Shown in pieces: positions 1 to 6,152 of a stretch of 9,560 bases of DNA (position 1 is the first letter of the stretch; each line of letters begins with the position of its first letter). This stretch comes from an uncultured Marvinbryantia sp. Lineage in GTDB: Bacteria > Bacillota > Clostridia > Lachnospirales > Lachnospiraceae. Below the pieces are notes generated by a model, which had not been told where the DNA came from, made no database searches, and saw only the letters and a program-made list of their open reading frames with translations. The stretch is from NCBI GenBank assembly GCA_934373455.1, contig CAKRON010000095.1, positions 1-9,560 of the forward strand, given 5' to 3'. Both the position numbers and the translations under genes were made by a program.

Positions 1-980
1 TAAAGGTGAACGGAAAAAAAGGAAAGGTAAAATGGTATTCCAGTAAAAAATCTGTTGCCATCGTCAATTCCAAAGGTGTTGTAAAGGCAAAGAAAAAAGG
101 GACTGCTAAAATAACAGCAAAAATTGGCAAGAATAAATACACTTGCAATGTTACTGTGCAGCCACCGAAACTTAGCCAAACTAAATTATCATTGAAATAT
201 GGGAAAAGCTACACATTGAAGTTGTCTGGAACTAACCAAAAAGTGAACTGGTCTTCTTCAAACGGAAAAGTTGCAGTAGTTTCTTCCAAAGGAAAAATCA
301 GTACAATAGGAAATGGAACGGCAATTATTACTGCCAGAGTATTGGGAAAGAATTTTTCATGTAAAGTGACTGTTTCTGGTAAAAAGCAACCTAAAAAATT
401 TAGTGAAGCAGACGCCAGAAAAAATATATCTATTACCTCTGATGTAATTGACGGAAAATTAGTTGTATTCTTTAATAGTCACTATGAATGGACAACATAC
501 ATTGATTGCACATGCTATTATTATGATAAAAACAAAAATCCTGTTTATGTTGGTGGAAGTGATGGCGCTATTGTAGAAAACGGCAGACAAGCTGTTGTGG
601 TATTTAATGACCAAATTGAGTACTCATCTTATGAACTTAGATATAAATTTTTTAACAATAGCAATCGCCCAAATGAACCTACTCTTTCTAAATACATACG
701 TGTTTCAACAAGAATATCTGGAAATGATATGTTTTTAACTTTTAAAAGTTCTTATGGGAAACATATTGATGGTGTTTATTCATTCATAAAGTACTATGAT
801 TCAAAGAATAACCTGATTTCTGTGGACACTTGCTGGACTGGAAATATTCCTGCTAACGGATACTCTATTAGCGATGTTTTGTTGCCTTGTGTCTGGGATG
901 AAGAAACATATGATTATAAAAATATTCCATTTTCAAGATATGATATATATATTTCTCATGTTGATATTTATAATGGTTAA
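1..980 (+). CDS. BIG2-domain surface/secreted protein, 5'-truncated by window edge
   Basis: The reading frame is open to the left edge (first full codon at 3-5), so the N-terminus, where a signal peptide would be expected, lies outside. A GTG at 6 is in frame, but nothing suggests it is the true start. Numbering residues from that GTG, two bacterial Ig-like (BIG2) repeats are visible at about 1-51 and 54-123. Each has the typical W-x-S-S, 'SKG..' and 'GTA.ITA' pattern and ends in 'C(N/K)VTV'. BIG2 domains are extracellular beta-sandwiches in adhesins and other cell-surface proteins. Residues about 139-324 are not a family I recognise; they appear to be two diverged copies of one domain (about 141-213 and 232-322), rich in Tyr and Asn. 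There is no LPXTG motif or C-terminal membrane helix, so anchoring, if any, must be N-terminal or through other domains. The gene is AT-rich compared with those after 2300. The BIG2 call is firm; the function (adhesion or carbohydrate binding) is inferred. Confidence 0.85.
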   Translation, partial: KVNGKKGKVKWYSSKKSVAIVNSKGVVKAKKKGTAKITAKIGKNKYTCNVTVQPPKLSQTKLSLKYGKSYTLKLSGTNQKVNWSSSNGKVAVVSSKGKISTIGNGTAIITARVLGKNFSCKVTVSGKKQPKKFSEADARKNISITSDVIDGKLVVFFNSHYEWTTYIDCTCYYYDKNKNPVYVGGSDGAIVENGRQAVVVFNDQIEYSSYELRYKFFNNSNRPNEPTLSKYIRVSTRISGNDMFLTFKSSYGKHIDGVYSFIKYYDSKNNLISVDTCWTGNIPANGYSISDVLLPCVWDEETYDYKNIPFSRYDIYISHVDIYNG

Positions 981-994
981 AATAGAACTTTTTT

Positions 995-1022
995 AGAGGG
1001 TGCTCCGGCATCCTCTTTCTTT
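995..1022 (+). terminator. Rho-independent terminator of the BIG2 gene
   Basis: A 9-bp stem (995-1003 with 1008-1016, one G-U pair) encloses a TCCG tetraloop and is followed by TTCTTT. It begins 15 bases after the stop codon of the BIG2 gene and isolates it from the toxin-antitoxin genes. Confidence 0.85.
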
Positions 1023-1084
1023 ATACTCATAGTAAGTGTAACTGGAATAGGGAAAGGGAGAAGAATCGTTAAGCATTCGGGGGG

Positions 1085-1113
1085 TTGGAAAATAGAGATA
1101 TATCATTTATAAT
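1085..1113 (+). promoter_or_regulatory. Sigma-A promoter of the Fic toxin-antitoxin operon
   Basis: TTGGAA (1085-1090, 4/6 of consensus) and a perfect TATAAT (1108-1113) are separated by 17 bases. Transcription should begin near 1120, giving a leader of about 45 bases before the antitoxin start. The rest of 1023-1140 is AT-rich and purine-rich with no other feature visible. Confidence 0.7.
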
Positions 1114-1165
1114 ATGGGTAAATTGATGAAGAAAATTTGAGTTGAATGAAAGGAGAAGACAGATT

Positions 1166-1342
1166 ATGACAAATTCACAGGCATGGGATTATGCTATTGG
1201 TATGATAAAAGTAGATGGATTAGAGCCAACAGAAGAGTTTAAAAAATATATAGAAAAAGAAAAAAAAGGCGAGATTACTATGGAGGATGCAAAACGTTTT
1301 TTGGATAAGAAATATAAAATGAAGGAGAAGATAAATGCGTGA
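1166..1342 (+). CDS. VbhA-like antitoxin of a Fic toxin-antitoxin module
   Basis: A 58-residue protein starting at the ATG at 1166, with AGGAG (1151-1155) ten bases upstream. A TTG at 1142 would add eight residues but has no ribosome binding site. Its arrangement fits VbhA-type antitoxins, which bind the partner Fic protein and push an inhibitory helix with the motif (S/T)xxxE(G/N) into the ATP site. Here the matching place reads M-I-K-V-D-G (residues 13-18): Met replaces Ser/Thr and Asp17 replaces the inhibitory Glu. The second half has the 'EEFKKYIEKEKKGEIT' run and the 'RFLDKKY' ending common in these small proteins. Its stop overlaps the fic start by 8 bases (1335-1342), the usual antitoxin-first, translationally coupled order. 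The call rests on position, size and the motif; the sequence alone is short and weakly diagnostic. Confidence 0.78.
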   Translation: MTNSQAWDYAIGMIKVDGLEPTEEFKKYIEKEKKGEITMEDAKRFLDKKYKMKEKINA

Positions 1343-1961
1343 TCCATATCTATATCCAGACGTACCGGTACTTCGCAATAAGTTAGAGATTCGGCAACAA
1401 GAGTTATTAGATAATGCAGAAGCTGATTATGTGGTATATCGTTTAAAAGATTTGGCATTAAATCCATTGCTGGGGAAATATGATACAGAGCATTTGATGA
1501 GAATGCATGAATTTATTTTTCAGGATATATTTGAATGGGCTGGACAACCAAGAATTATCGCAATTTATAAAGAAGAGGATGTATTGGGAGGACAATCAGT
1601 AGAATATTCTGATCCATTTGATATAGTGAATGATATATCCCATGTACTTGCAGATATGAGGGTGAAAAAATGGAAAGATATGGGGCGTCGAGAGTGTGCA
1701 GTAGAGTTTTCTGATTCGTTGGCACGATTATGGAAAATACATCCTTTCCGAGAAGGAAATACAAGGACAACCGTTTCTTTTGCATGTCAATACGCAGATG
1801 AGATGGGATTTATGATGAATAGAAAGTTATTTGAGGATAATGCTGGATATGTCAGGACTGCGCTTGTTGCATATAATGCATATTTTTCTGATGGAACAGA
1901 CTTTTCTAAAAAGGAATATTTAGAAAGAATAGTATATGATGCGTTGGGAAGTCTGAGATGA
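1335..1961 (+). CDS. Fic-domain protein (probable AMP-transferase toxin)
   Basis: A 208-residue single-domain Fic protein. Fic enzymes usually transfer AMP from ATP to a hydroxyl on a target protein; FicT-type bacterial toxins modify DNA gyrase and topoisomerase IV. The N-terminus has the family's 'YPDVPVLRNKL' opening (residues 7-17) and 'HEFIFQDIFEWAG' (58-70). The flap that docks the target is at about 73-92 (IIAIYKEEDV...). The active-site motif at 136-147 is HPFREGNTRTTV. Compared with the canonical HxFx(D/E)GNGRxxR, His136, Phe138, Glu140, Gly141, Asn142 and Arg144 are kept, Gly is replaced by Thr143, and the final Arg by Val147. AGGAG at 1323-1327 precedes the ATG at 1335. The HPFREGNTRT form occurs in other Firmicute Fic proteins as I recall, so it is more likely a subclass than a dead enzyme. 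The target and whether it is toxic are unknown. Confidence 0.92.
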   Translation: MRDPYLYPDVPVLRNKLEIRQQELLDNAEADYVVYRLKDLALNPLLGKYDTEHLMRMHEFIFQDIFEWAGQPRIIAIYKEEDVLGGQSVEYSDPFDIVNDISHVLADMRVKKWKDMGRRECAVEFSDSLARLWKIHPFREGNTRTTVSFACQYADEMGFMMNRKLFEDNAGYVRTALVAYNAYFSDGTDFSKKEYLERIVYDALGSLR

Positions 1962-2073
1962 CCAAGTTTTGGCATCAAAAGAAAAAGGCGGGCAAGTTAA
2001 TATGTGTAGTGCTTGGAAAGAATTAGAACAGCAAGGAATAATGAACGGAGAATATAATGCAATCCAATTATGA
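1957..2073 (+). pseudogene. Possible C-terminal remnant of a Rpn/PD-(D/E)XK nuclease-type transposase
   Basis: Between fic and the next gene an open frame with no own start reads DDQVLASKEKGGQVNMCSAW, then KELEQQGIMNG, and stops at 2071-2073. The 'MCxAxxELxxxGIxxGE' pattern resembles the C-terminal tail of the Rpn family of recombination-promoting nucleases/putative transposases, common in Lachnospiraceae. Only about 38 codons remain and the catalytic domain is absent. It overlaps the start of the following gene in another frame. This is a by-eye resemblance and could be coincidence. Confidence 0.3.
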
Positions 2074-2677
2074 AAAGCAGGTTTATATAGGAAGAGAATA
2101 TTTTTTGAAATATGACCAGAATATGCTGATAAAAAAATACGGACTGGAGTATGATAAAGATTATCTGTATCTGAAGTATATCGGAACAAAATATCGTATC
2201 ACTCGGGCAGACGGGACAATAGAATATGAAGATCATATGGAATGGAAGATATGTAAAGAATATACCATAGTTATGACGATGTATGATCTGCTCTGTTATT
2301 CGGGAGAAAAATCGTTACCGCCGCTTACCGGACAATGGCAGCCGGTGTCCGGATTTGCAGCAGCCGGAAGCAGTCCTTCAGCAGAGGTTTTTGCAAAAAA
2401 GTATGAAAAGGCATTTTCAGGAAGGGTAAAAGAAGTAAAAAGAGTCTGTATGGAACTGGGCGGCATTTTGCAGCCGAGACTTGCAGGGGCAGATCTGACT
2501 TTTCAAATGCCGGTGGTGCCATATTTTGATGTGTTATTTCAATACTGGGAAGCTGATGAGGAATTTCCAGCTAAAATACTGATTTTGTGGGACAAAGTAT
2601 CCATGTCATATCTTCACTTTGAAACGACATATTATCTCCAGGGGGATCTTCTGGAAGCTATTTTGCAGAATCTTTAA
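2057..2677 (+). CDS. DUF3786 family protein, function unknown
   Basis: A 206-residue soluble protein with no signal peptide or membrane helix. I recognise it as DUF3786 from the C-terminal block: 'VVPYFDVLFQYWEADEEFPA' (residues 153-172), 'ILWDKVSMSYLHFETTYY' (176-193) and a closing 'GDLLEAIL'. The middle has the 'MTMYDLLCYS' segment (74-82). The family is widespread in anaerobic Firmicutes and has no established activity that I know of. The start at 2057 has GGAG (2047-2050) at six bases. The gene lies 95 bases after fic with no terminator between, so it may be read through from the toxin-antitoxin promoter; I see no convincing promoter of its own. From about 2300 on its base composition becomes more GC-rich than the upstream genes. 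Its TAA (2675-2677) overlaps the stop codon of the convergent TetR gene and no terminator separates them. Confidence 0.85.
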   Translation: MQSNYEKQVYIGREYFLKYDQNMLIKKYGLEYDKDYLYLKYIGTKYRITRADGTIEYEDHMEWKICKEYTIVMTMYDLLCYSGEKSLPPLTGQWQPVSGFAAAGSSPSAEVFAKKYEKAFSGRVKEVKRVCMELGGILQPRLAGADLTFQMPVVPYFDVLFQYWEADEEFPAKILILWDKVSMSYLHFETTYYLQGDLLEAILQNL

Positions 2678-3228
2678 CTGATGCGGGACAGAGTCTGCAG
2701 ATAAGTGCGCAAAAGATAGTATAATTCTTCCGGTGTTTCACGCTTATTGTGACGGATCCATACAGAGATGATGCCTACCACCAGTGAACTGAACAGGCTG
2801 CATGCATAATCCTCTGTTGCAGAGATAAAGTTGTCATTTCCCAGTTCTTCACGGATATAGAATGGAATATACTTATTGTGTATCTTTTGCATGAGATGAA
2901 TGAGATTGTTTTTAATCAGAACCTCCAGGATATCAGAATTAGCATATAAGTCTTTTAGAATATAAAGCAGAAAAGACGGTCGATGCTCTTCTGGAAGCTG
3001 ATGATATCCATTGTAGATATTTTGAATACGCTGTTCATAAAGATATTCCAATACATCTTCGGTACGGTCAAACAGACGGTAAAAAGTAGAACGTCCCACA
3101 GAGGATGCCTTTTGTAAATCGACAATAGTGATTTCTGAAAATGGTTGTTCCTGTAAGCATTGCAGCATGGCGTCGCAGATGAGTTTTGCAGATGTCCTGG
3201 AACGTTTATCTGATTTAATATGGTACAT
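2674..3228 (-). CDS. TetR/AcrR family transcriptional regulator
   Basis: A 184-residue regulator. The N-terminal three-helix DNA-binding domain occupies about residues 10-56, with the helix-turn-helix at about 33-54 (ITIVDLQKAS, then SVGRSTFYRLF), the typical TetR signature. The remainder is helical and would form the dimer and ligand-binding domain; it is poorly conserved and gives no clue to the ligand. AGGAG precedes the ATG by about six bases. The gene is divergent from the radical SAM gene across 123 bases, so it most probably represses that gene and itself. Interlocking promoters and two palindromes in the gap support this. Its stop codon overlaps that of the convergent DUF3786 gene, so the two mRNAs must overlap at their 3' ends. 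Confidence 0.92.
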   Translation of the reverse strand: MYHIKSDKRSRTSAKLICDAMLQCLQEQPFSEITIVDLQKASSVGRSTFYRLFDRTEDVLEYLYEQRIQNIYNGYHQLPEEHRPSFLLYILKDLYANSDILEVLIKNNLIHLMQKIHNKYIPFYIREELGNDNFISATEDYACSLFSSLVVGIISVWIRHNKRETPEELYYLLRTYLQTLSRIS

Positions 3229-3248
3229 TTTTTGCTCCTTTGTTTTGT

Positions 3249-3258
3249 TTTTCGAAAA
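3249..3258. promoter_or_regulatory. Palindrome TTTTCGAAAA near the TetR transcription start
   Basis: A perfect 10-bp inverted repeat, lying where the TetR transcript is predicted to begin. It could be an autoregulatory operator half or a chance AT-rich palindrome. Confidence 0.3.
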
Positions 3259-3260
3259 CT

Positions 3261-3269
3261 ATTGTAACA
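3261..3269 (-). promoter_or_regulatory. Extended -10 promoter of the TetR gene
   Basis: On the minus strand, TGT followed by TACAAT (3269 down to 3261) forms an extended -10 element (TGnTACAAT). No good -35 is seen, which extended -10 promoters can tolerate. The box coincides with the -35 of the divergent promoter, so the two promoters should exclude each other. Confidence 0.45.
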
Positions 3270-3290
3270 TATTTTTATTGGTGATATAAT
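3262..3290 (+). promoter_or_regulatory. Promoter of the radical SAM gene
   Basis: TTGTAA (3262-3267), a 17-base spacer and a perfect TATAAT (3285-3290) preceded by TGA, making an extended -10. Transcription should start near 3297, about 55 bases before the ATG at 3352. Confidence 0.7.
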
Positions 3291-3304
3291 CCTCAATATC
3301 AAAA

Positions 3305-3324
3305 TATAATACATATGTATCATA
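3305..3324. promoter_or_regulatory. Probable TetR operator (palindrome around ATACATATGTAT)
   Basis: A 20-bp inverted repeat with one mismatched pair (3308/3321). Its 12-bp core ATACATATGTAT (3309-3320) is perfect. It sits just downstream of the predicted start of the radical SAM transcript, a typical place for a TetR dimer to block transcription. It also contains another TATAAT (3305-3310), so part of the symmetry may come from promoter sequence. The link to the neighbouring regulator is inferred from position. Confidence 0.55.
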
Positions 3325-3351
3325 AAAAGAATGGAATGGAAGGTAAAGATT

Positions 3352-4776
3352 ATGAATACTGCATTGGATAAAGCATCACATGCCATTCAGAGAAAGGCAG
3401 TCGAAGCAATCGTTGATGTTATGCTAAACAAGTTCGATAAGGATCGAGAAAAAGCATATAAAGAGATTCTTGATTTGATCAGACAGTTCTGGGGAAAGAA
3501 CTTTTCAGAAGAAGCCTATGAAAAGGTATTAAAGGCAATGCAGGACCCGAATAATAAATGGATGCGTTATATCAATCGGATTCTGGATGAGACAGATAAA
3601 AATGTGGCGAAAGTGACATTAATGAATCTGGGATTTGAAGCATTTATTCGTGGAACAAAGACCATTCGTAAGAATCGAGAGATTTACAATTGTAATATTC
3701 CATGGCTGATTTTATTTGATCCTACCAGCGCATGCAATATGCACTGCAAGGGATGCTGGTCTGGTACATACGGTCATAAATACAGTCTGACCTTTGAAGA
3801 TATGGACAAAATCGTGACAGAAGGAAAAGCACTGGGTACTTATCTGTATATGCTGACTGGTGGAGAACCAACTGTCCGAATAAAAGATATATTCCGTTTG
3901 GCCGAGAAGCATCATGATGCCTATTTTGCATTGTATACCAATTCTACATTGATTGATGAAGAAATGTGCAAAGAAGTAGTCAGACTTGGTAATATTACCT
4001 TTATGTTATCGATTGAAGGCACGCCGGAGACCAATGATGCCCGAAGAGGAGAAGGTCATTATGCGGCAGTTATGAACGCGATGGATCTTCTGAAAAAACA
4101 TGGAATTATATTCGGAACATCCATTTGCTATACAAGAAATAATGTAGAGGCAGTCACAAGTGATGAATTCTTTAAGATGATTTCTGAAAAAGGTGCCAGA
4201 TTCGGATTTTATTTCCATTATATGCCGGTTGGAAATAATGCCGTGCCGGAACTCATGCCGACAGTCGAACAGAGAAAGTACATGATTGATCGAATTCGTT
4301 TTGTACGTTCTATGGAATCTGACATCGAGTTTTACCCAATGGATTTCCAGAATGACGGAGAATATGTGGGTGGCTGTATAGCAGGAGGAAGAAATTATTT
4401 CCATATTAATTCTGCAGGAGATGCAGAACCATGTGTATTTATTCATTTTTCCAATGCCAATATACATGATTCCTCAATTTTGGAGATTTTACAGAGTCCA
4501 TTGTTTATGGCATACCATAAAGGTCAGCCATTTAACTGCAATCATTTAAGACCATGTCCAATGCTGGAAAATCCGGAATTGCTGCAGAAGATGGTGCATG
4601 AGACTGGTGCTCATGGAACGAATCTGGAATCGCCGGAGAGCGTAGAGCATCTGTGCGACAAATGTAAATCCTATGCAGATACCTGGAAACCGGAAGCTGA
4701 GGAGATCTGGGCAGAAGAGACGCATAAAGTTCCAAAATATGAAAATTATGCACCGGAAAACAAAACAATAAAATAA
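3352..4776 (+). CDS. Radical SAM protein with SPASM-like auxiliary cysteines
   Basis: A 474-residue enzyme. I chose the ATG at 3352 because GGAAGG (3338-3343) lies eight bases upstream; an ATG at 3331 would put that site inside the gene. Residues 1-115 are helical with no named domain. The radical SAM core follows: CNMHCKGC (Cys128, Cys132, Cys135) binds the [4Fe-4S] cluster that cleaves S-adenosylmethionine, and GGEP (170-173) contacts SAM. The C-terminal part has Cys342, Cys361 (in GDAEPC), Cys402 and the pair Cys435/Cys438 (CDKC). This resembles SPASM domains, which hold extra Fe-S clusters, often for modifying peptides or proteins. No small precursor peptide is evident next to it. It is probably a monocistronic gene controlled by the divergent TetR regulator and closed by its own terminator. 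The substrate is unknown; the enzyme class is certain, the auxiliary clusters are likely. Confidence 0.93.
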   Translation: MNTALDKASHAIQRKAVEAIVDVMLNKFDKDREKAYKEILDLIRQFWGKNFSEEAYEKVLKAMQDPNNKWMRYINRILDETDKNVAKVTLMNLGFEAFIRGTKTIRKNREIYNCNIPWLILFDPTSACNMHCKGCWSGTYGHKYSLTFEDMDKIVTEGKALGTYLYMLTGGEPTVRIKDIFRLAEKHHDAYFALYTNSTLIDEEMCKEVVRLGNITFMLSIEGTPETNDARRGEGHYAAVMNAMDLLKKHGIIFGTSICYTRNNVEAVTSDEFFKMISEKGARFGFYFHYMPVGNNAVPELMPTVEQRKYMIDRIRFVRSMESDIEFYPMDFQNDGEYVGGCIAGGRNYFHINSAGDAEPCVFIHFSNANIHDSSILEILQSPLFMAYHKGQPFNCNHLRPCPMLENPELLQKMVHETGAHGTNLESPESVEHLCDKCKSYADTWKPEAEEIWAEETHKVPKYENYAPENKTIK

Positions 4777-4784
4777 ATTTGAAG

Positions 4785-4814
4785 AAGGATCTCGCATTGC
4801 GGGATTCTTTTTCT
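4785..4814 (+). terminator. Rho-independent terminator of the radical SAM gene
   Basis: An 11-bp stem (4785-4795 with 4799-4809, two G-U pairs) encloses a three-base ATT loop and runs into a T-rich tail (to 4814). It begins eight bases after the stop codon. Confidence 0.88.
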
Positions 4815-4825
4815 GTGAGGAAACA

Positions 4826-4854
4826 TTGTAATTAAAGAAAGAGTATGTTATCAT
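4826..4854 (+). promoter_or_regulatory. Promoter of the C39-like protein / Nudix operon
   Basis: TTGTAA (4826-4831) and TATCAT (4849-4854, 5/6) are 17 bases apart and lie directly after the terminator. The predicted leader is about 35 bases. Confidence 0.6.
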
Positions 4855-4897
4855 TTCTTGGAATGAATTTGATGCCAGGACGGAAAACAAAACAAAC

Positions 4898-6094
4898 ATG
4901 AATAATAAGAAGAAAATAAGAAATATGTGTGCGGCAGCAATGGCAGCATCTGTCGTACTGACAGGAAACGGAGTCTGTGCAGAGGAACAGAACATAGAAG
5001 AATCAGTGGTGGTAAACAGCATCACAGCAGAAGAGGAATCGGTTGCGGAAGACTCTGAGACAGAAGAAATTAACGAAGAATTGACGACCGAGTCAGAACA
5101 GGAAGAAGAAATCATAGTTACAGAAGAAGAAACGGAAGTAGAAACAGAACAAGAATTGGTTCTGGAGCCGGAATATAATTCAGAGCAGGATCCAAATCCA
5201 TTGGTAAATCAAGTACAGAAATCACTTGAAAAAAGTGAACGTGAGCAGATACATCACATTGAACTGCCAGATTCGGAATGGATTGCAATAAACGGTGAGA
5301 AAGCAACTTGTACCAGTTTTGCCCGTCTGCAGTACGGATATGCACCGGAAGTACAGCAGGGAACGATACGTTATATTTCTCAGCTTACCGGAAGCGGTCT
5401 GTTTGACTGGAGCTACTGGGGTGGTTGGGGAAATCAGGCTGAAACCGAATGTGGAACAGCCAGTATTTCTATGGCTTTGTCATATATAGGGGTAAATCTG
5501 ACACCGCAGGAGATTCTGGATGCGCATGGAGGACTTACTGTGTTTTCTGGATGGGGAGTGACAGATCTGTCTCCGGATGTGGCTGGAGGAGTAGAGCAGT
5601 ATATAAATGGAAGAGGTCAGTATAGCCCGGTGATTGTTCATTTACCGACATATTCGCAGCTTGGACATTACGTTGTGCTGATTGGAAAAGTATCAGATAC
5701 AGAGTATCTGGTGCTTGACTGTGCACAGGATACTACCTGGGTAATGTCTGTGTATTCTGATTTTTATAATTCCATTGATCAGGTATATCAGTATTATAAT
5801 TCAGAGGTACCAATGCTGGATCATACACTGGTAACTGATAAACCGGTGTTGGCCACCTGCACGAAAATGGGATGGACAGCAGGTACGCATTGCCAGATCT
5901 GTGACGAGGTGATAACAGAACAGCAGGCAGTGCCATGCAATGGACATGCCTGGTCGGACTGGGTAACAAAAACAGAACCTACAACACAGCAAGAGGGTGA
6001 AAAGATACGGATCTGCCGTGTGTGCGGACAGACTGACAGCAGAAGTGTGGAAGCTTTGCCGGCAGAACTGATACTGGAAATACCGGCGTTTTGA
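4898..6094 (+). CDS. Secreted C39-like cysteine peptidase with acidic linker and CxxC tail
   Basis: A 398-residue exported protein. Residues 1-28 form a signal peptide (NKKKIR, hydrophobic core, cleavage near VCA-EE). Residues 29-98 are a low-complexity linker rich in Glu, Thr and Val. The catalytic region at about 150-300 fits the C39-like family (Peptidase_C39_2): Cys185 in 'ETECGTASISMALSYIGV', His257 in 'GHYVVLIG' and Asp274 in 'LVLDCAQD' would be the triad. The C-terminal 318-386 holds CxxC motifs ('GTHCQICDEV', 'IRICRVCGQ') resembling the short Cys-rich tail repeats of many clostridial extracellular proteins. The start has only a weak ribosome binding site (AGGA 17 bases and CGGA 13 bases upstream), but no other in-frame start keeps the signal peptide. 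No cell-wall anchor is seen, so it should be released or held through its tail. The substrate (peptide or peptidoglycan-linked peptide) is unknown; activity is inferred from the triad. Confidence 0.85.
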   Translation: MNNKKKIRNMCAAAMAASVVLTGNGVCAEEQNIEESVVVNSITAEEESVAEDSETEEINEELTTESEQEEEIIVTEEETEVETEQELVLEPEYNSEQDPNPLVNQVQKSLEKSEREQIHHIELPDSEWIAINGEKATCTSFARLQYGYAPEVQQGTIRYISQLTGSGLFDWSYWGGWGNQAETECGTASISMALSYIGVNLTPQEILDAHGGLTVFSGWGVTDLSPDVAGGVEQYINGRGQYSPVIVHLPTYSQLGHYVVLIGKVSDTEYLVLDCAQDTTWVMSVYSDFYNSIDQVYQYYNSEVPMLDHTLVTDKPVLATCTKMGWTAGTHCQICDEVITEQQAVPCNGHAWSDWVTKTEPTTQQEGEKIRICRVCGQTDSRSVEALPAELILEIPAF

Positions 6095-6152
6095 GTAGAA
6101 AGATGAACAGAGAGTTAAAATATCAGAATTCCAGATCACAAAGGAGAAGAAA

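Noticed and set aside
1142..1165. Upstream TTG start adding eight residues to the antitoxin
   Set aside because: No ribosome binding site precedes it, and the AGGAG that serves the ATG at 1166 would lie inside the gene.
3331..3351. Upstream ATG for the radical SAM gene
   Set aside because: The GGAAGG site lies downstream of it and is well placed for the ATG at 3352.
4006..5115. Long open frames on the minus strand across the radical SAM and C39-like genes
   Set aside because: They are antisense to genes with clear family motifs, have no ribosome binding sites and show no recognisable protein.
5020..5160. GAA-rich repeats that look like a tandem repeat array
   Set aside because: They encode the acidic Glu/Thr linker; no fixed repeat unit is present at the DNA level.
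6058..6092. Inverted repeat GCCGG/CCGGC followed by GTTTTG at the end of the C39-like gene
   Set aside because: The stem is only five pairs with a 20-base loop inside the coding region and the T-run is short, so I do not call a terminator.
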